A stretch of DNA of 64,000 nucleotides. Source: Lichenicoccus sp963693035. Its GTDB lineage: Bacteria; Pseudomonadota; Alphaproteobacteria; Acetobacterales; Acetobacteraceae. Positions 16,156 through 24,835 of the stretch are shown piece by piece. Each line of letters opens with the position of its first letter. Position 1 is the stretch's first letter. The position numbers and the translations under genes were made by a program. The notes beneath the pieces are model-generated. The model ran no database searches. It was not told where the DNA came from and was given only the letters and a program-made list of their open reading frames with translations. Location of the stretch: positions 124,001 through 188,000 of the forward strand of contig CAXMMQ010000003.1 of NCBI GenBank assembly GCA_963693035.2. The letters are read 5' to 3'.

Positions 16156-16863
16156 CTAGCATGCGGACGTGCGCGTGACCACGAACACCAGTTCGGCGTC
16201 GGGCGCGGCTCGGATCGTCACAGTGGGTTCACTCCGGATCGCCAACCCCTCGCCTGCCTCGACGCGGATGCCGTTGACAACAACCGCGCCAGCGGCGGGA
16301 ACCAGATAGCCGCCATGTCCTTCGTCGAAAGTGTAGGAGATCGTCTCGCCGGCACCCAGCAGTGCCCCGTAGATTTCGGCGTCAGCGCCGACCGGCAGGG
16401 CCTCCGAGCCGCCGCTCCCGCTGGCAAGCAGCACGAGCCGGCCCGAGCGGTCCGCCTTGGGGAAGGGCCTGGCACCCCATTGCGGCACGCCGCCGCGCTG
16501 CCTGGGATGCAGCCATATCTGAAAGATACGCGTGGTCACGTCCTCGTCATTGTGCTCGGCGTGCCGGATGCCCGTGCCGGCGCTCATCACCTGCACGTCG
16601 CCGGCGCGGGTGATGCCCTGGTTGCCGAGGTCGTCCTTATGCGTGATCGCACCCTCGCGCACATAGGTGATGATCTCGACGTTGGCGTGCGCATGGAGCG
16701 GGAAGCCCGCGTGCGGCGCGATAGAGTCGTCGTTCCAGACATACAGTCCGCCGACTGGCTGATGAGCCGGGTTGCCGTAGGAGCCGAGCGCAAAATGGTG
16801 CTTGGCGTTCAGCCAACCGGCCTGGACGCCGGCGATGTCGTCCACTGACCTGTGTTCAAGCAT
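16156..16863 (-). CDS. Pirin family protein
   Basis: A 235-residue two-domain cupin. The pirin signature is HAGFPLHAHANVEIITYV (metal His residues), followed by MSAGTGIRHAEHNDE, which gives further His/Glu ligands. I take ATG 16863 as the start since homology begins at LEHRSVDDIAG. Pirins are iron-binding proteins; some degrade quercetin and others modulate redox enzymes. It lies between doxX and the LLM gene in a leftward cluster divergent from a LysR regulator, an arrangement seen with oxidative or electrophile stress genes. Confidence 0.88.
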   Translation of the reverse strand: MLEHRSVDDIAGVQAGWLNAKHHFALGSYGNPAHQPVGGLYVWNDDSIAPHAGFPLHAHANVEIITYVREGAITHKDDLGNQGITRAGDVQVMSAGTGIRHAEHNDEDVTTRIFQIWLHPRQRGGVPQWGARPFPKADRSGRLVLLASGSGGSEALPVGADAEIYGALLGAGETISYTFDEGHGGYLVPAAGAVVVNGIRVEAGEGLAIRSEPTVTIRAAPDAELVFVVTRTSAC

Positions 16864-16972
16864 GATGGAATGTCCTTGGCTGCGTCCGCCCAATCGGGTC
16901 TCGTGGTCAGGTTCGTTTCGAACCTGACCACGGCGTCTGCTTATCGGTTTGTTCGGCCATACTTTGCCGGAG

Positions 16973-17380
16973 TCATGTCGCAACCGCCGCGTGGAAGCGT
17001 CGTGCGTCGAGGCTGTAGGCGCCAGCTCCGAATGCCACCACTTGCAGTAGGCCGCCAATCATGAAGACGTTCTTGAGGAAGTGGATCATTTGGTTCTGGT
17101 CGGCAAAGTTGTTGTGGAAGAACACCGCCGTCGCAAGGGTGAAGACAGCCAGGACGATCGCCACGATCCGCGTCTGAAAACCCGCGATGAGAAGAAGGCC
17201 TCCGCCGAGCTCAATCAGGATCGCAACCAAGTAGGCGGCGAGCGGCAATGGGAGCCCAACGGATGCGATGTAACCCTGCGTCATGGTCGGCGCCATGATC
17301 TTGCCAAGGCCGCTGAAAGCGAAGACGGCACCCATGAGAAGGCGGCCGACGGCAGCAATTGAGGCAGTTTGATTGTTCAT
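16973..17380 (-). CDS. DoxX family membrane protein
   Basis: A 135-residue inner-membrane protein with four hydrophobic segments. The N-terminal GRLLMGAVFAFSGLGKIM and the middle ILIELGGGLLLIAGFQTR are DoxX-family hallmarks, with FHNNFADQNQMIHFLKN near the end. I take ATG 17380 as the start. DoxX-like proteins accompany redox enzymes and stress responses. It is the first gene of the leftward doxX-pirin-LLM cluster and faces a LysR gene across a 92-nt gap. Confidence 0.87.
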   Translation of the reverse strand: MNNQTASIAAVGRLLMGAVFAFSGLGKIMAPTMTQGYIASVGLPLPLAAYLVAILIELGGGLLLIAGFQTRIVAIVLAVFTLATAVFFHNNFADQNQMIHFLKNVFMIGGLLQVVAFGAGAYSLDARRFHAAVAT

Positions 17381-17441
17381 GACACCCGTTTCCCTTACTC
17401 GCAGCGGAAACATGTGGCGCGGATGGACATATAGGAATAGA

Positions 17442-17461
17442 AAGGATTGCAAACCATCCTT
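17442..17461. promoter_or_regulatory. Candidate LysR operator between doxX and the LysR gene
   Basis: AAGGAT (17442-17447) and ATCCTT (17456-17461) form a perfect inverted repeat with an 8-nt spacer, 12 nt before the LysR start and 61 nt before doxX. The position in a divergent promoter fits a LysR-type binding site. The assignment is by position and symmetry only. Confidence 0.45.
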
Positions 17462-17472
17462 GCAGGTTTGAC

Positions 17473-18393
17473 GTGTCCAAGCTGCCTGACTTCGAAGGTC
17501 TTGCCATGTTCGCGAAGGTGGCCGAGGAGCGATCCTTCGCCGCCGCGGCGCGGGTCATGGGCGTGTCGGTCGCGACCGTGTCGCGCAGCGTCGCACGGCT
17601 AGAAGATCGCCTGGGCGGTCGCCTCCTTAATCGCACGTCGCGCCGGCTCGCGCTGACGGAGCTGGGGCGGAACCTCGCCGACCGGGCTGCGCGGCTCTAC
17701 ACGGACGCAGAAGATGCCGAGAACCTGGCTCGAGAAACCTCCAGTCAACCGCGTGGCGTTGTTCGGCTCGCCGTTCCGATGTCGTTTGGGGTGCGTTGGA
17801 TTGCACCAATCCTGCCGGATTTTTTCCGGGCCTACCCGAAAGTGTCAGTCGACCTTCACCTCACAGACGACAAAATCGACCTGATCGGGAACGGCTTCGA
17901 TGCGGCGGTGCGGATCGCGGTGTTGGCGGACTCCTCGCTTGTCGCGAGAAAGATTGCGACGGTCCGACGCTACATCCTGGCCGCGCCGAGCTACATAGCG
18001 CGTTACGGCCTTCCCCAGCATCCGGACGATCTCGTCGCCCATTCCTGTCTGGGATACGCCTTACGCGACAGGGGCGATGCCTGGCGTTTCGCGGACGACG
18101 AAGGGCACGACTTGGTCTTTACGCCCGTCGGGCCACTGCGCGCAACCAGCGTCGATGCCTTGCTCCCTACCATGCTCCAAGGCCTCGCGATCGGCGAACT
18201 ACCCGACTTTATCGCATCGGAGCACGTCGCGGGCGGTCGTTTGGAAGTCATTCTACCGCGTTGGCGCATGGCTGAAGGGGGCGTCTACTTCGTGACACCG
18301 ACAACCCGTGCGCGGCCGGCGAAGATCGAAGCGCTCAGCAATCTCCTGATCGAACGCCTCTCTCATGCGCCATGGCTGATTAGCGGCTCCTGA
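17473..18393 (+). CDS. LysR-family regulator of the doxX-pirin-LLM cluster
   Basis: A 306-residue LysR-type transcription factor. The winged HTH covers residues 7-65 (FAAAARVMGVSVATVSRSVA, then RLLNRTSRRLALTELG), and the effector domain begins near residue 95 with RGVVRLAVPMSFG. It resembles the DsdC/AaeR-like group that controls neighbouring redox genes. It is divergent from doxX with a palindrome between them, so it probably controls that cluster in response to an electrophile or aromatic effector. Confidence 0.9.
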   Translation: MSKLPDFEGLAMFAKVAEERSFAAAARVMGVSVATVSRSVARLEDRLGGRLLNRTSRRLALTELGRNLADRAARLYTDAEDAENLARETSSQPRGVVRLAVPMSFGVRWIAPILPDFFRAYPKVSVDLHLTDDKIDLIGNGFDAAVRIAVLADSSLVARKIATVRRYILAAPSYIARYGLPQHPDDLVAHSCLGYALRDRGDAWRFADDEGHDLVFTPVGPLRATSVDALLPTMLQGLAIGELPDFIASEHVAGGRLEVILPRWRMAEGGVYFVTPTTRARPAKIEALSNLLIERLSHAPWLISGS

Positions 18394-18676
18394 ACGCCAT
18401 GGGCTTGTGACGGTAAGGGATCCGGCTGCCCAAGCCGTCACTATAGGGCTCTAACCCAGCCGCTACATCTACCCGCCCCCTAGTTAGCCACGTTGCGTGC
18501 CAGATCGGGTGCGTCCAGTGTCCTGTCTCAGAGATACGAATGCGATTTCTGAGATAAGCAGGCCACTATCGTATTGATAAGCCACGTGTCCACTGAGGCT
18601 GGTCGCCAGGACGCACCAGCCTCCGGCTGTTTCCTAAGCCGCCGACCGGGAAGCCACATCAACTCTAACTGGCCGG

Positions 18677-19144
18677 TCAGTCCACAGACTTGGCCATATA
18701 GACGCGATCGAACCCTTTCTCGCTGACCCGGCCTGTCTCGCGAAAGCCGAGACGATTGTAGAGCGCGATGTTCTCGACCATCAGCACATCCGTATACAGG
18801 CGGACCTGCCGACAGTTACGGCGACAAGCCTCGCTTTCCGTGAAGGCGACCAAACGCCGCGCAATGCCCTGCCCTTGGGCGGATGGAGCCACCGCGATGT
18901 TGTCGAGCAGCAGCGCGCCTTGCCCATCGTCTTCCAACACCACCAACCCTGCGATCGCCCCGCTCGCCTCCAACACCCATGCCTGCCGGTCATCGATACG
19001 CTTGGAGTAGTCATCCAGCATCGGTCCAGGTGCCTTGCCCATCCGCTCGATATAATGGCCATAAGCCTCGTCCACGATCCGCCGAAGGGAGTGGCCCTCC
19101 TCGGGACGGGCAGGACGGGGTTGGTTGGTTCCGGCGTCTGTCAT
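18677..19144 (-). CDS. GNAT N-acetyltransferase
   Basis: A 155-residue GCN5-type acetyltransferase. The acetyl-CoA-binding loop motif appears as IAVAPSAQGQGIARRLV (the Q/R-x-x-G-x-G/A pattern), followed by the strand RLYTDVLMVENIALYNRLGF. I take ATG 19144 as the start because homology begins about there; an upstream frame would add ~60 unrelated residues. The acceptor is unknown. It stands alone. Confidence 0.82.
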   Translation of the reverse strand: MTDAGTNQPRPARPEEGHSLRRIVDEAYGHYIERMGKAPGPMLDDYSKRIDDRQAWVLEASGAIAGLVVLEDDGQGALLLDNIAVAPSAQGQGIARRLVAFTESEACRRNCRQVRLYTDVLMVENIALYNRLGFRETGRVSEKGFDRVYMAKSVD

Positions 19145-19328
19145 CGGCGCGTGTCCCGCAACTGATCGAGCCGTGAGCGCATCAACACGCCTCCTTCGCT
19201 TACCAAGACAGCGGCTGAGACCTCGAGTGGCCCGCCCCACCCAAGCACCACCCAGGTCCAACGCTGGCAGGACGACGTCAGGCGAAATGGGCAGCATCTC
19301 CCGTGAACTCCACCCACCATGATGCATC

Positions 19329-20339
19329 TCAGGGTCGCTTGGCGTTCCGGCTGGACTTGGCCTCGATCTGACCGGGGATGCTCAGCGCCGAGACATTATC
19401 TTCAACAGGATTCCCGGGCGAGTCAGGGCTGCGAGATCGCTGCAAGCGGTTAGCTGCTATACCGACCCGCTCAGTGATAAACGTCACGAAGCTTCGGAGC
19501 TTCGGGGTCGGGCGCTGTTGTGGCAATGTGAGCAGGCACAGCGGCAGGCTCGGCGCTAAGTAACCCGCCAGGAGGCGGACGAGCCGTCCTGCGGCGAGGT
19601 CGCTGGACAGCATGATGTCTGGTTGCCGGATGATCCCTGCCCCGTCCAGTGCGGCTAGGCGAAGCGCTACCACATTATTGACGGACAACCTGCCGTTCAC
19701 GCTGACGGCGATCTCTCCTGCCGGCCCGCCGAACCGCCACAGGCCCGGCTCGGATGCGTGGTCAAAGTCCAGGCACTCGTGTGCGGCAAGGTCGGACGGC
19801 GTCTCGGGGGTTCCTTGGGCCGAAAGGTAGTCAGGGGCGGCGCATACGACGAGTTGCAATGGCGCCAGGGCACGGGCAACCAGGCTGGAGTCCGGTAGTG
19901 CGCCAGCTCTTATTGCTACATCCATCTCATCCTCCAGCAAGTCAGCCCGGCGGTCCTGCAGCATCAGGTCGACCTGAACCTGCGGATGAAGCCGCATGTA
20001 TTCCACGACCAGACCGGGCAGGAAGGTAGCGCCGAGGGCCACGGGCGCGGTAACGCGAAGCAACCCCCGCGGGAGCGCCTGCGCCTCGTCGGCGAGCGTG
20101 TCCGCCGCCTCGATCTCGGCCAGGATGCGGCGGCAGCGCTCGTAGTAGGCGCGGCCAAGCTCGGTCAGGCCTTGCCGCCGGGTCGTGCGGTTGAGCAAGG
20201 CGGTGCCGAGCCGGGCTTCCAGGAAACGCACGTGGTTGCCGACCATAGTCGCGGACAGGCCGCTGCCGGCCGCTGCGGCGGCAAAGCTGCCCTTCTCGAT
20301 CGTCCGCACGAAGCTCTGCATCGCGGCGATCCGGTCCAT
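19329..20339 (-). CDS. LysR-family regulator, probably of the NmrA-type reductase gene
   Basis: A 336-residue LysR protein starting at ATG 20339. The HTH is FAAAAAGSGLSATMVGNHV and LLNRTTRRQGLTELGRAYYE; the effector domain starts near residue 90 (RGLLRVTAPVALGATFLPG). About 35 residues after the normal end (from RSRSPDSPGNPVED) are unrelated to the family and may come from read-through into altered DNA. It is divergent from the reductase gene at 20437 with a 13-bp palindrome between them, so local control of that gene is likely. Confidence 0.88.
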   Translation of the reverse strand: MDRIAAMQSFVRTIEKGSFAAAAAGSGLSATMVGNHVRFLEARLGTALLNRTTRRQGLTELGRAYYERCRRILAEIEAADTLADEAQALPRGLLRVTAPVALGATFLPGLVVEYMRLHPQVQVDLMLQDRRADLLEDEMDVAIRAGALPDSSLVARALAPLQLVVCAAPDYLSAQGTPETPSDLAAHECLDFDHASEPGLWRFGGPAGEIAVSVNGRLSVNNVVALRLAALDGAGIIRQPDIMLSSDLAAGRLVRLLAGYLAPSLPLCLLTLPQQRPTPKLRSFVTFITERVGIAANRLQRSRSPDSPGNPVEDNVSALSIPGQIEAKSSRNAKRP

Positions 20340-20368
20340 TCGCAAGCTCCGCTTATGAGTGAACGTTG

Positions 20369-20381
20369 AAACGCGGCGTTT
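20369..20381. promoter_or_regulatory. Perfect 13-bp palindrome in a LysR divergent promoter
   Basis: AAACGC-G-GCGTTT lies 29 nt before the LysR start and 55 nt before the reductase start. Symmetry and position suggest the operator of the adjacent LysR protein. Confidence 0.45.
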
Positions 20382-20436
20382 ATCCGAGCGGTTCGCAGCA
20401 TCACATTGCAATGGCAACCATTGAAAGGACACCGCC

Positions 20437-21294
20437 ATGTCCGGTCCAAGCCCCGCCATTCTCGCCGTCGGCGCCGCCGGCAAATTCGCCGGCCTGGTCG
20501 TCCCGGAACTCGCCAAACGCGGTGCGCACGTCCGCGGCTTGGTGTCGAAAGCCGAACAGATTAGCGTGGCGCGCGCTCACGGCGCTTTAGAGGTTGCAGT
20601 CGGCGACCTGCGTGACCGCGCGAGCCTCGATGCGGCCCTGCTCGGCATCGAGCGGGTGTTCTACATCGCGCCGGCCTTCCTGTCCGACGAGGCCGAGGTT
20701 GGCCTCGCCATGGTAGAAGCGGCGAAGGCGGCCGGGGTGCGCCGCTTCGTGTTCTCCTCGGTGATCCATCCGGTCCTCACCGAGTTGCCCAACCACGCTG
20801 CCAAGGGCCCGGTCGAGCAGGCTGTGCTGGACTCAGGCATGGAATACACGTTCCTGCATCCGGCCCTGTTCTTCCAAAACTATGCGGCAGGCTGGCAGCG
20901 CGTCGTGCAAAGCGGCGTGCTCGCCGAGCCGTGGTCGGATGCGACGCGCTTTTCCCGAGTGGATTACCGGGACGTGGCGGAGGTTGCGGCGAATGCCTTG
21001 ACGACAGACACGTTGCTCTACGGCACGTTCGAGTTGTGCGCGGAGGGCGCGCTGGACCGGCGCGAGGCCGCGGCGTTGATCGCCGAGGTGCTCGGCCGCG
21101 ATATCCATGCACAACGCATTGACCCTGACGTGATGGGGCCGGAGGCGCAGCCGCGGCGACCCATGTTCGACCACTACGACCGCCACGACCTCCGAGGCAA
21201 CGCGCTCACGCTGCGCACCATCCTGGGCCGCGAACCAAGGACGCTGCGGGCTTATTTTGCGGAATGGGCCGCGCGGACGACCCCGCGGCCGTGA
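20437..21294 (+). CDS. NmrA-type NAD(P)-binding reductase
   Basis: A 285-residue atypical short-chain dehydrogenase of the NmrA/QOR2 type. The N-terminal nucleotide loop reads ILAVGAAGKFAGLVVPELAK (residues 8-27), with VGDLRDRASLDAALLGI and RFVFSSVIHPVL further on. The catalytic Tyr/Lys pair of classical SDRs is absent, as usual in this group. Proteins of this type are NADPH sensors or quinone/ketone reductases. The last residues (RTTPRP) overlap the start of a GMC-oxidoreductase fragment in another frame, so the natural C-terminus may have been replaced. Confidence 0.85.
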   Translation: MSGPSPAILAVGAAGKFAGLVVPELAKRGAHVRGLVSKAEQISVARAHGALEVAVGDLRDRASLDAALLGIERVFYIAPAFLSDEAEVGLAMVEAAKAAGVRRFVFSSVIHPVLTELPNHAAKGPVEQAVLDSGMEYTFLHPALFFQNYAAGWQRVVQSGVLAEPWSDATRFSRVDYRDVAEVAANALTTDTLLYGTFELCAEGALDRREAAALIAEVLGRDIHAQRIDPDVMGPEAQPRRPMFDHYDRHDLRGNALTLRTILGREPRTLRAYFAEWAARTTPRP

Positions 21295-21446
21295 TCGATG
21301 CCGAGAGACCGGTCCACGGGACCCGCGGCTTGCGCGTGGTGGACGCCTCGATCTTCCCGGAAGCCATCTCGGTTCCCATCAACCTGACGACGCTGATGGT
21401 GGCCGAGCGCATCGCGAAGCTCATACGAAAGGAACAGCCGCTATGA
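21264..21446 (+). pseudogene. C-terminal fragment of a GMC oxidoreductase
   Basis: The 60-codon frame GRADDPAAVIDAERPVHGTR, then LRVVDASIFPEAISVPINLT and a helix to its stop, matches the last ~60 residues of GMC flavoprotein oxidoreductases (choline dehydrogenase type), including the HG...VVDAS signature and final FAD/active-site strand. The rest of the ~550-residue gene is missing. The fragment begins inside the last codons of the NmrA-type gene, which marks a deletion or fusion point, and its stop overlaps the start of the next hydrolase (ATGA). Confidence 0.85.
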
Positions 21447-22717
21447 CATCGAAGACACCAATCGCTGCACCGGCCTATCATGTTCAATCCACCGCGGAGA
21501 CGATCCGGGACGGGTTTCCCTACTTCCCGCACCATGATTCTGTCTCTGCGCTGTGGAGCAAGAAGTGGCGGATGCCGTGCGCGCACGGCATCTATCCCTT
21601 CACGGACGCAAACGTCGAGGACTTCGACCCGATCTTTGGTGACCTCGTCGCCCGATCGGGCGACCAGCGGGATATCCTCTACCAGCCGGACGAATACGCC
21701 AAACCATTCCTTGCCATGGGCGAGCGCCTGGCGAGCATGGCGGCGCAGGCCGAGGAGCAGGGGAATGCCGCGAACGCGCGTGACCTTTACCTGCGCGCTG
21801 CGGCGGTCTACCGCATAGCGCGGTTCCCGATAAACCGCTCGCCGTTGAGCCACGAGGCATGGGAGCGAGGCAAAGCCGCCTATGCCAAGGGCGGGCAATT
21901 TCTCACTCCGCCAAGCGTGCCGGTCGAATTGCCATTCATGCACGCAGACCAGTCCGCCGGTGACAGCGGCGCGCCGATCCAGGCGTATCTGCGCCTGCCG
22001 GTAGGCGAGAGGCCAAAGGACGGCTGGCCCGTGCTCCTGTTCGTCTGCGGCCTCGATGCATACCGGACGGACCATACCCCGCGGACCCAGGCCCATGTCG
22101 ACCGTGGCTTTGCCACGCTGAGCTTCGAGATACCGGGGACTGGCGATTGCCCGGCTGCGCCGAACGACCCGGCCTCTCCCGACCGCCTCATGAGCAGCGT
22201 CCTCGATTGGGTTGCCGCCAACGGCCGCACGTATGGCTTCGACCTGACCAAGATCGTGGTGCGCGGGATCAGCACCGGCGGATACTATGCGATGCGGGTC
22301 GCGCACACCCATGCCAGCCGCCTATTTGCGGCCGTGGCTCAGGGCGGCGGCTGCCACCATATGTTTGATCCCGCGTGGATCGGCGCCCAGGACCAGATGG
22401 AATACCCGTTCGCCCTGGCCCCAGCGCTAGCGTATAAATTCGGCTACCGCGGTCCTGATCTGGTTGCCGCCTATGCGGCGGACGCCGGCAAGTTCAGCCT
22501 GCTCGCGTCCGGCGTGCTGGATCATCCAAGCTGCAAGCTGCTCGTCATCAACGGCATGGAGGACTCGATCTTCCCGATCGAGGACAGCCTCATCGTTGCT
22601 ACCCGAGGCGACAAGAAGGACCTCATCCTCAGGGGCAACCGCGGCCACATGGGCAATCCTGGAGCCGAGGACATCCTCTACCGATGGATCGACAACGCAG
22701 CCTCAGGAAAGCCCTGA
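21443..22717 (+). CDS. FrsA/Ayg1-like alpha/beta hydrolase
   Basis: A 424-residue hydrolase with a helical N-terminal domain (1-190) and a C-terminal alpha/beta-hydrolase core. The core contains GWPVLLFVCGLDAYR, the nucleophile elbow RGISTGGYYA (Ser), and DSIFPIEDS and GNRGHMGNPG as likely Asp and His regions. This layout fits FrsA-like esterases and C-C or heptaketide hydrolases (Ayg1, dihydroxypseudooxynicotine hydrolase). The ATG at 21443 follows AAGGA and overlaps the GMC stop. With a GMC remnant before and a cupin after, it likely belonged to a catabolic operon for an unknown compound. Confidence 0.82.
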   Translation: MTSKTPIAAPAYHVQSTAETIRDGFPYFPHHDSVSALWSKKWRMPCAHGIYPFTDANVEDFDPIFGDLVARSGDQRDILYQPDEYAKPFLAMGERLASMAAQAEEQGNAANARDLYLRAAAVYRIARFPINRSPLSHEAWERGKAAYAKGGQFLTPPSVPVELPFMHADQSAGDSGAPIQAYLRLPVGERPKDGWPVLLFVCGLDAYRTDHTPRTQAHVDRGFATLSFEIPGTGDCPAAPNDPASPDRLMSSVLDWVAANGRTYGFDLTKIVVRGISTGGYYAMRVAHTHASRLFAAVAQGGGCHHMFDPAWIGAQDQMEYPFALAPALAYKFGYRGPDLVAAYAADAGKFSLLASGVLDHPSCKLLVINGMEDSIFPIEDSLIVATRGDKKDLILRGNRGHMGNPGAEDILYRWIDNAASGKP

Positions 22718-23277
22718 ACTGCCCCGCGTTAGGAGAACCGCAATGGAATATAGCTCTTCCGCCCGACGACCCCCGGCGCCATCTCATACACGCGCGGCCG
22801 GATCAGGACGGGACCCTGCCGCATGTCGGCATGGCAGGCGATACCTATACGATCCTGCTGACCGGCAAGGACACGGATGGCCGTTATTGCCTGATCGACA
22901 TGCACGTGCCGCCCGGCGGCGGCCCGGCACCGCACCGCCACGACTTCGAGGAAATGTTCACCATCCTCGACGGTGAAATAGAGGCCACCTTTCGCAGCCA
23001 AAAATCGGCCGGGCGAGCGGGCGAGACCATCAAAATCCCGGCCAACGCGCCCCACGCCTTTAGGAACGTTCTCGATCGGCCGGCACGGCTGCTTTGCCTA
23101 TGCTCGCAGGCTGGGCAGGAAGAGTTCTTCATGGCCGTCGGCGCTCCCGTCGCGGGACGGATAACGCCGCCACCAAAGCCGAGCGCTGCGTCTTTGGCCA
23201 CGTTCAAGGCGATCGTCGAGGCGCTGGCGCCGAAATACAATACCGAAGTGTTGACTTGTAAACGCAGCCTGAACTAG
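22684..23277 (+). CDS. Cupin-domain protein (start region probably frameshifted)
   Basis: A single-domain cupin of up to 197 residues. Cupin motif 1 is PGGGPAPHRHDFEEMFTILD, giving the two metal His and Glu, and motif 2 is IPANAPHAFRN. Homology starts at about LPPDDPRRHLIHARPDQDG. The frame is open from ATG 22684, inside the hydrolase gene. However, the best ribosome site (AGGAG) and ATG are at 22743 in a different frame encoding MEYSSS, and removing one base near 22755 would give MEYSLPPDD. A one-base insertion in the real N-terminus is therefore likely. Confidence 0.75.
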   Translation: MDRQRSLRKALNCPALGEPQWNIALPPDDPRRHLIHARPDQDGTLPHVGMAGDTYTILLTGKDTDGRYCLIDMHVPPGGGPAPHRHDFEEMFTILDGEIEATFRSQKSAGRAGETIKIPANAPHAFRNVLDRPARLLCLCSQAGQEEFFMAVGAPVAGRITPPPKPSAASLATFKAIVEALAPKYNTEVLTCKRSLN

Positions 23278-23453
23278 GGATTGCGATTTTCTGATTGATT
23301 TTTGTAACCTAACAACGTTCGACAGATGGGAGATGAAGTTTTGGTTCCTTGTATACCGGACTCCCAGTAGGACGCGCAGCCGTTCGGATGTGAGCAGCGC
23401 GACGATATAACCAATCTTCTGGGCGCCTCCGGCAGGCGTGACTTTCGGGGCTT

Positions 23454-23753
23454 TTGGTAGCCTGTTTTGCCGGTATCCCACGCGGTATCTACGACAACAT
23501 GCGGACTGCGGTGGACGCGGTGTTTGTCGGTAAGGCGTGCCAGTTCGAACGGCGCTTTGTGCAGCTGTGCCCGCACTATCTGGTAGAGCCGACGGCCTGT
23601 ACGCCGCGCTTGGGCTGGGAAAAGGACCAGGTCGAGAACCAGGTTGGCACGTCGCGGGAACGATTGTTCACGCCGCGGCTGCGCTTCCCGGGCTATTCCG
23701 AACCGAACGGCTGGCTCGAAGCACGCTGCCTTATAGCGCGACGATCTGGATGA
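23454..23753 (+). pseudogene. istA: IS21-family IstA transposase fragment
   Basis: About 100 codons match the end of the IstA catalytic domain: GIPRGIYDNMRTAVDAV, HYLVEPTACTPRLGWEKDQV with the catalytic Glu region, then ENQVGTSRERLFTPRLRF. N- and C-terminal parts and istB are absent. The fragment ends at the left terminus of the next IS (23761). Confidence 0.8.
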
Positions 23754-23760
23754 GGGTCCT

Positions 23761-24782
23761 GTTGCCTCATCCCAGAATGTTCCCGAAGATCGTGCGGTTG
23801 TCGCGCGGGATCGGACCGGCCACATCTACTGTGTTTCCATCGCTGATGCCTCTCCAGGTGCTTCGTCAGCCGACGACCTTCCGAACACCATCAGGTGCGC
23901 CATGTCCCGCCGCCACCCCTTCAAGCGCCGTTGGAGCGTCCGGATCTGACCGTTCGCATAGGCATCAGGGTGCTCCATCTGAAGACGCTCGAACAACTCT
24001 CTCGACGTCCGTCATGGCTCAGATTCAAACCAGGGTCGGAGGTCAACAATCACGAACGAGAACGGATCTGGAGTGGTTCGCTTCTTCCTCTTTGGTGGGA
24101 CCTTTCGCCGAGCCGTTGGTCGGACTTCCCCCATCCTGCCAGGCTGTCCGCAAACTGGTCAGGAATTGTGCAAGCGTCGGTTGCTCGATTGCCAGCGCAA
24201 CCTCCGGTGCATCAGCGATCTCTACCAGGCGCCTCTGCCCAATACGAATGTCACTAAGCAGAAGTACCGGATCGAGGGTCTCATACTGCGCCTTGACCTG
24301 CGCGCGCCGACGGTTCCTTCCTCCCGGTCGCCCCTTTGCCTCGCGCAAAGCGCGATCCATGGTCGCAGCGCTCATCGCCAGAAGACCCATGCGCACTTCA
24401 GTGGTCAGCTCGAGATGCCCATGGCGCTCCATCGCCTCGAGCATCACGGGAACCAACGGTCATAACCGCTTGCCGCAGATCCGGTCGGAGGCTTCCCACA
24501 GAACGATCAAAGCCTCACGGGCGGCGTCATTGTAGATCCGTCGGCCCGGCCGAGGCCCCGGCGGACGTCCGCGACGCCCACCCTTCAGGAGCCGCGTCGC
24601 GTGCTTCCGGTGAAACCTCGTCACCGCCACGAACTCGTCGAGAATGAGGCCTCGTTCCGTGCGACTGCCATCCGCATACCGCTCAACAAGCGCCGCTACC
24701 AAGTCGTCACGCGTCGCCATGCAGACCCGTCCCATGCTCGTCCCCAGTCAGTCCCCGCCGGGAGCATGTCAGATGAGGCAAC
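23761..24782 (-). mobile_element. IS481/ISNCY-like element with internal deletion
   Basis: The ends are 24- and 23-bp imperfect inverted repeats: 23761-23784 and 24760-24782, both starting GTTGCCTCATC when read inward. The element is about 1.0 kb and holds a deleted transposase gene reading leftward. Further copies of the terminal sequence lie at 24795-24816 and 11055-11076. Confidence 0.7.
23826..24735 (-). pseudogene. Integrase-core transposase with catalytic domain deleted
   Basis: The N-terminal HTH part starts at 24735 (ATRDDLVAALVERYADGSRT, EALIVLWEASDRICGKRL), then continues in another frame (MLEAMERHGHLELTTEVRMG, LLAMSAATMDRALREAK). After an altered middle part comes the C-terminal signature LFERLQMEHPDAYANGQIRT followed by RRLKGWRRDMAHLMVF, with stop at 23826. 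The rve/DDE catalytic core between these parts is missing. It resembles the IS481/ISNCY type in which the protein binds DNA through a long N-terminal helical region. Confidence 0.7.
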
Positions 24783-24794
24783 GGATCGGGCCCG

Positions 24795-24816
24795 GGTAAC
24801 ATTTCAGGTGAGGCAA
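24795..24816. repeat. IS terminal sequence, right copy of 22-bp perfect inverted pair
   Basis: This ends in ...AGGTGAGGCAA and is the exact reverse complement of 11055-11076. It abuts the truncated IS1380 transposase and sits 12 nt outside the element at 23761-24782. Confidence 0.8.
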
Positions 24817-24835
24817 TGCCACCGGCCATCAGTCG

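Noticed and set aside
16864..17058. N-terminal extension of the pirin gene
   Set aside because: The upstream codons overlap the doxX 3' end in another frame and show no pirin homology; ATG 16863 fits the family start.
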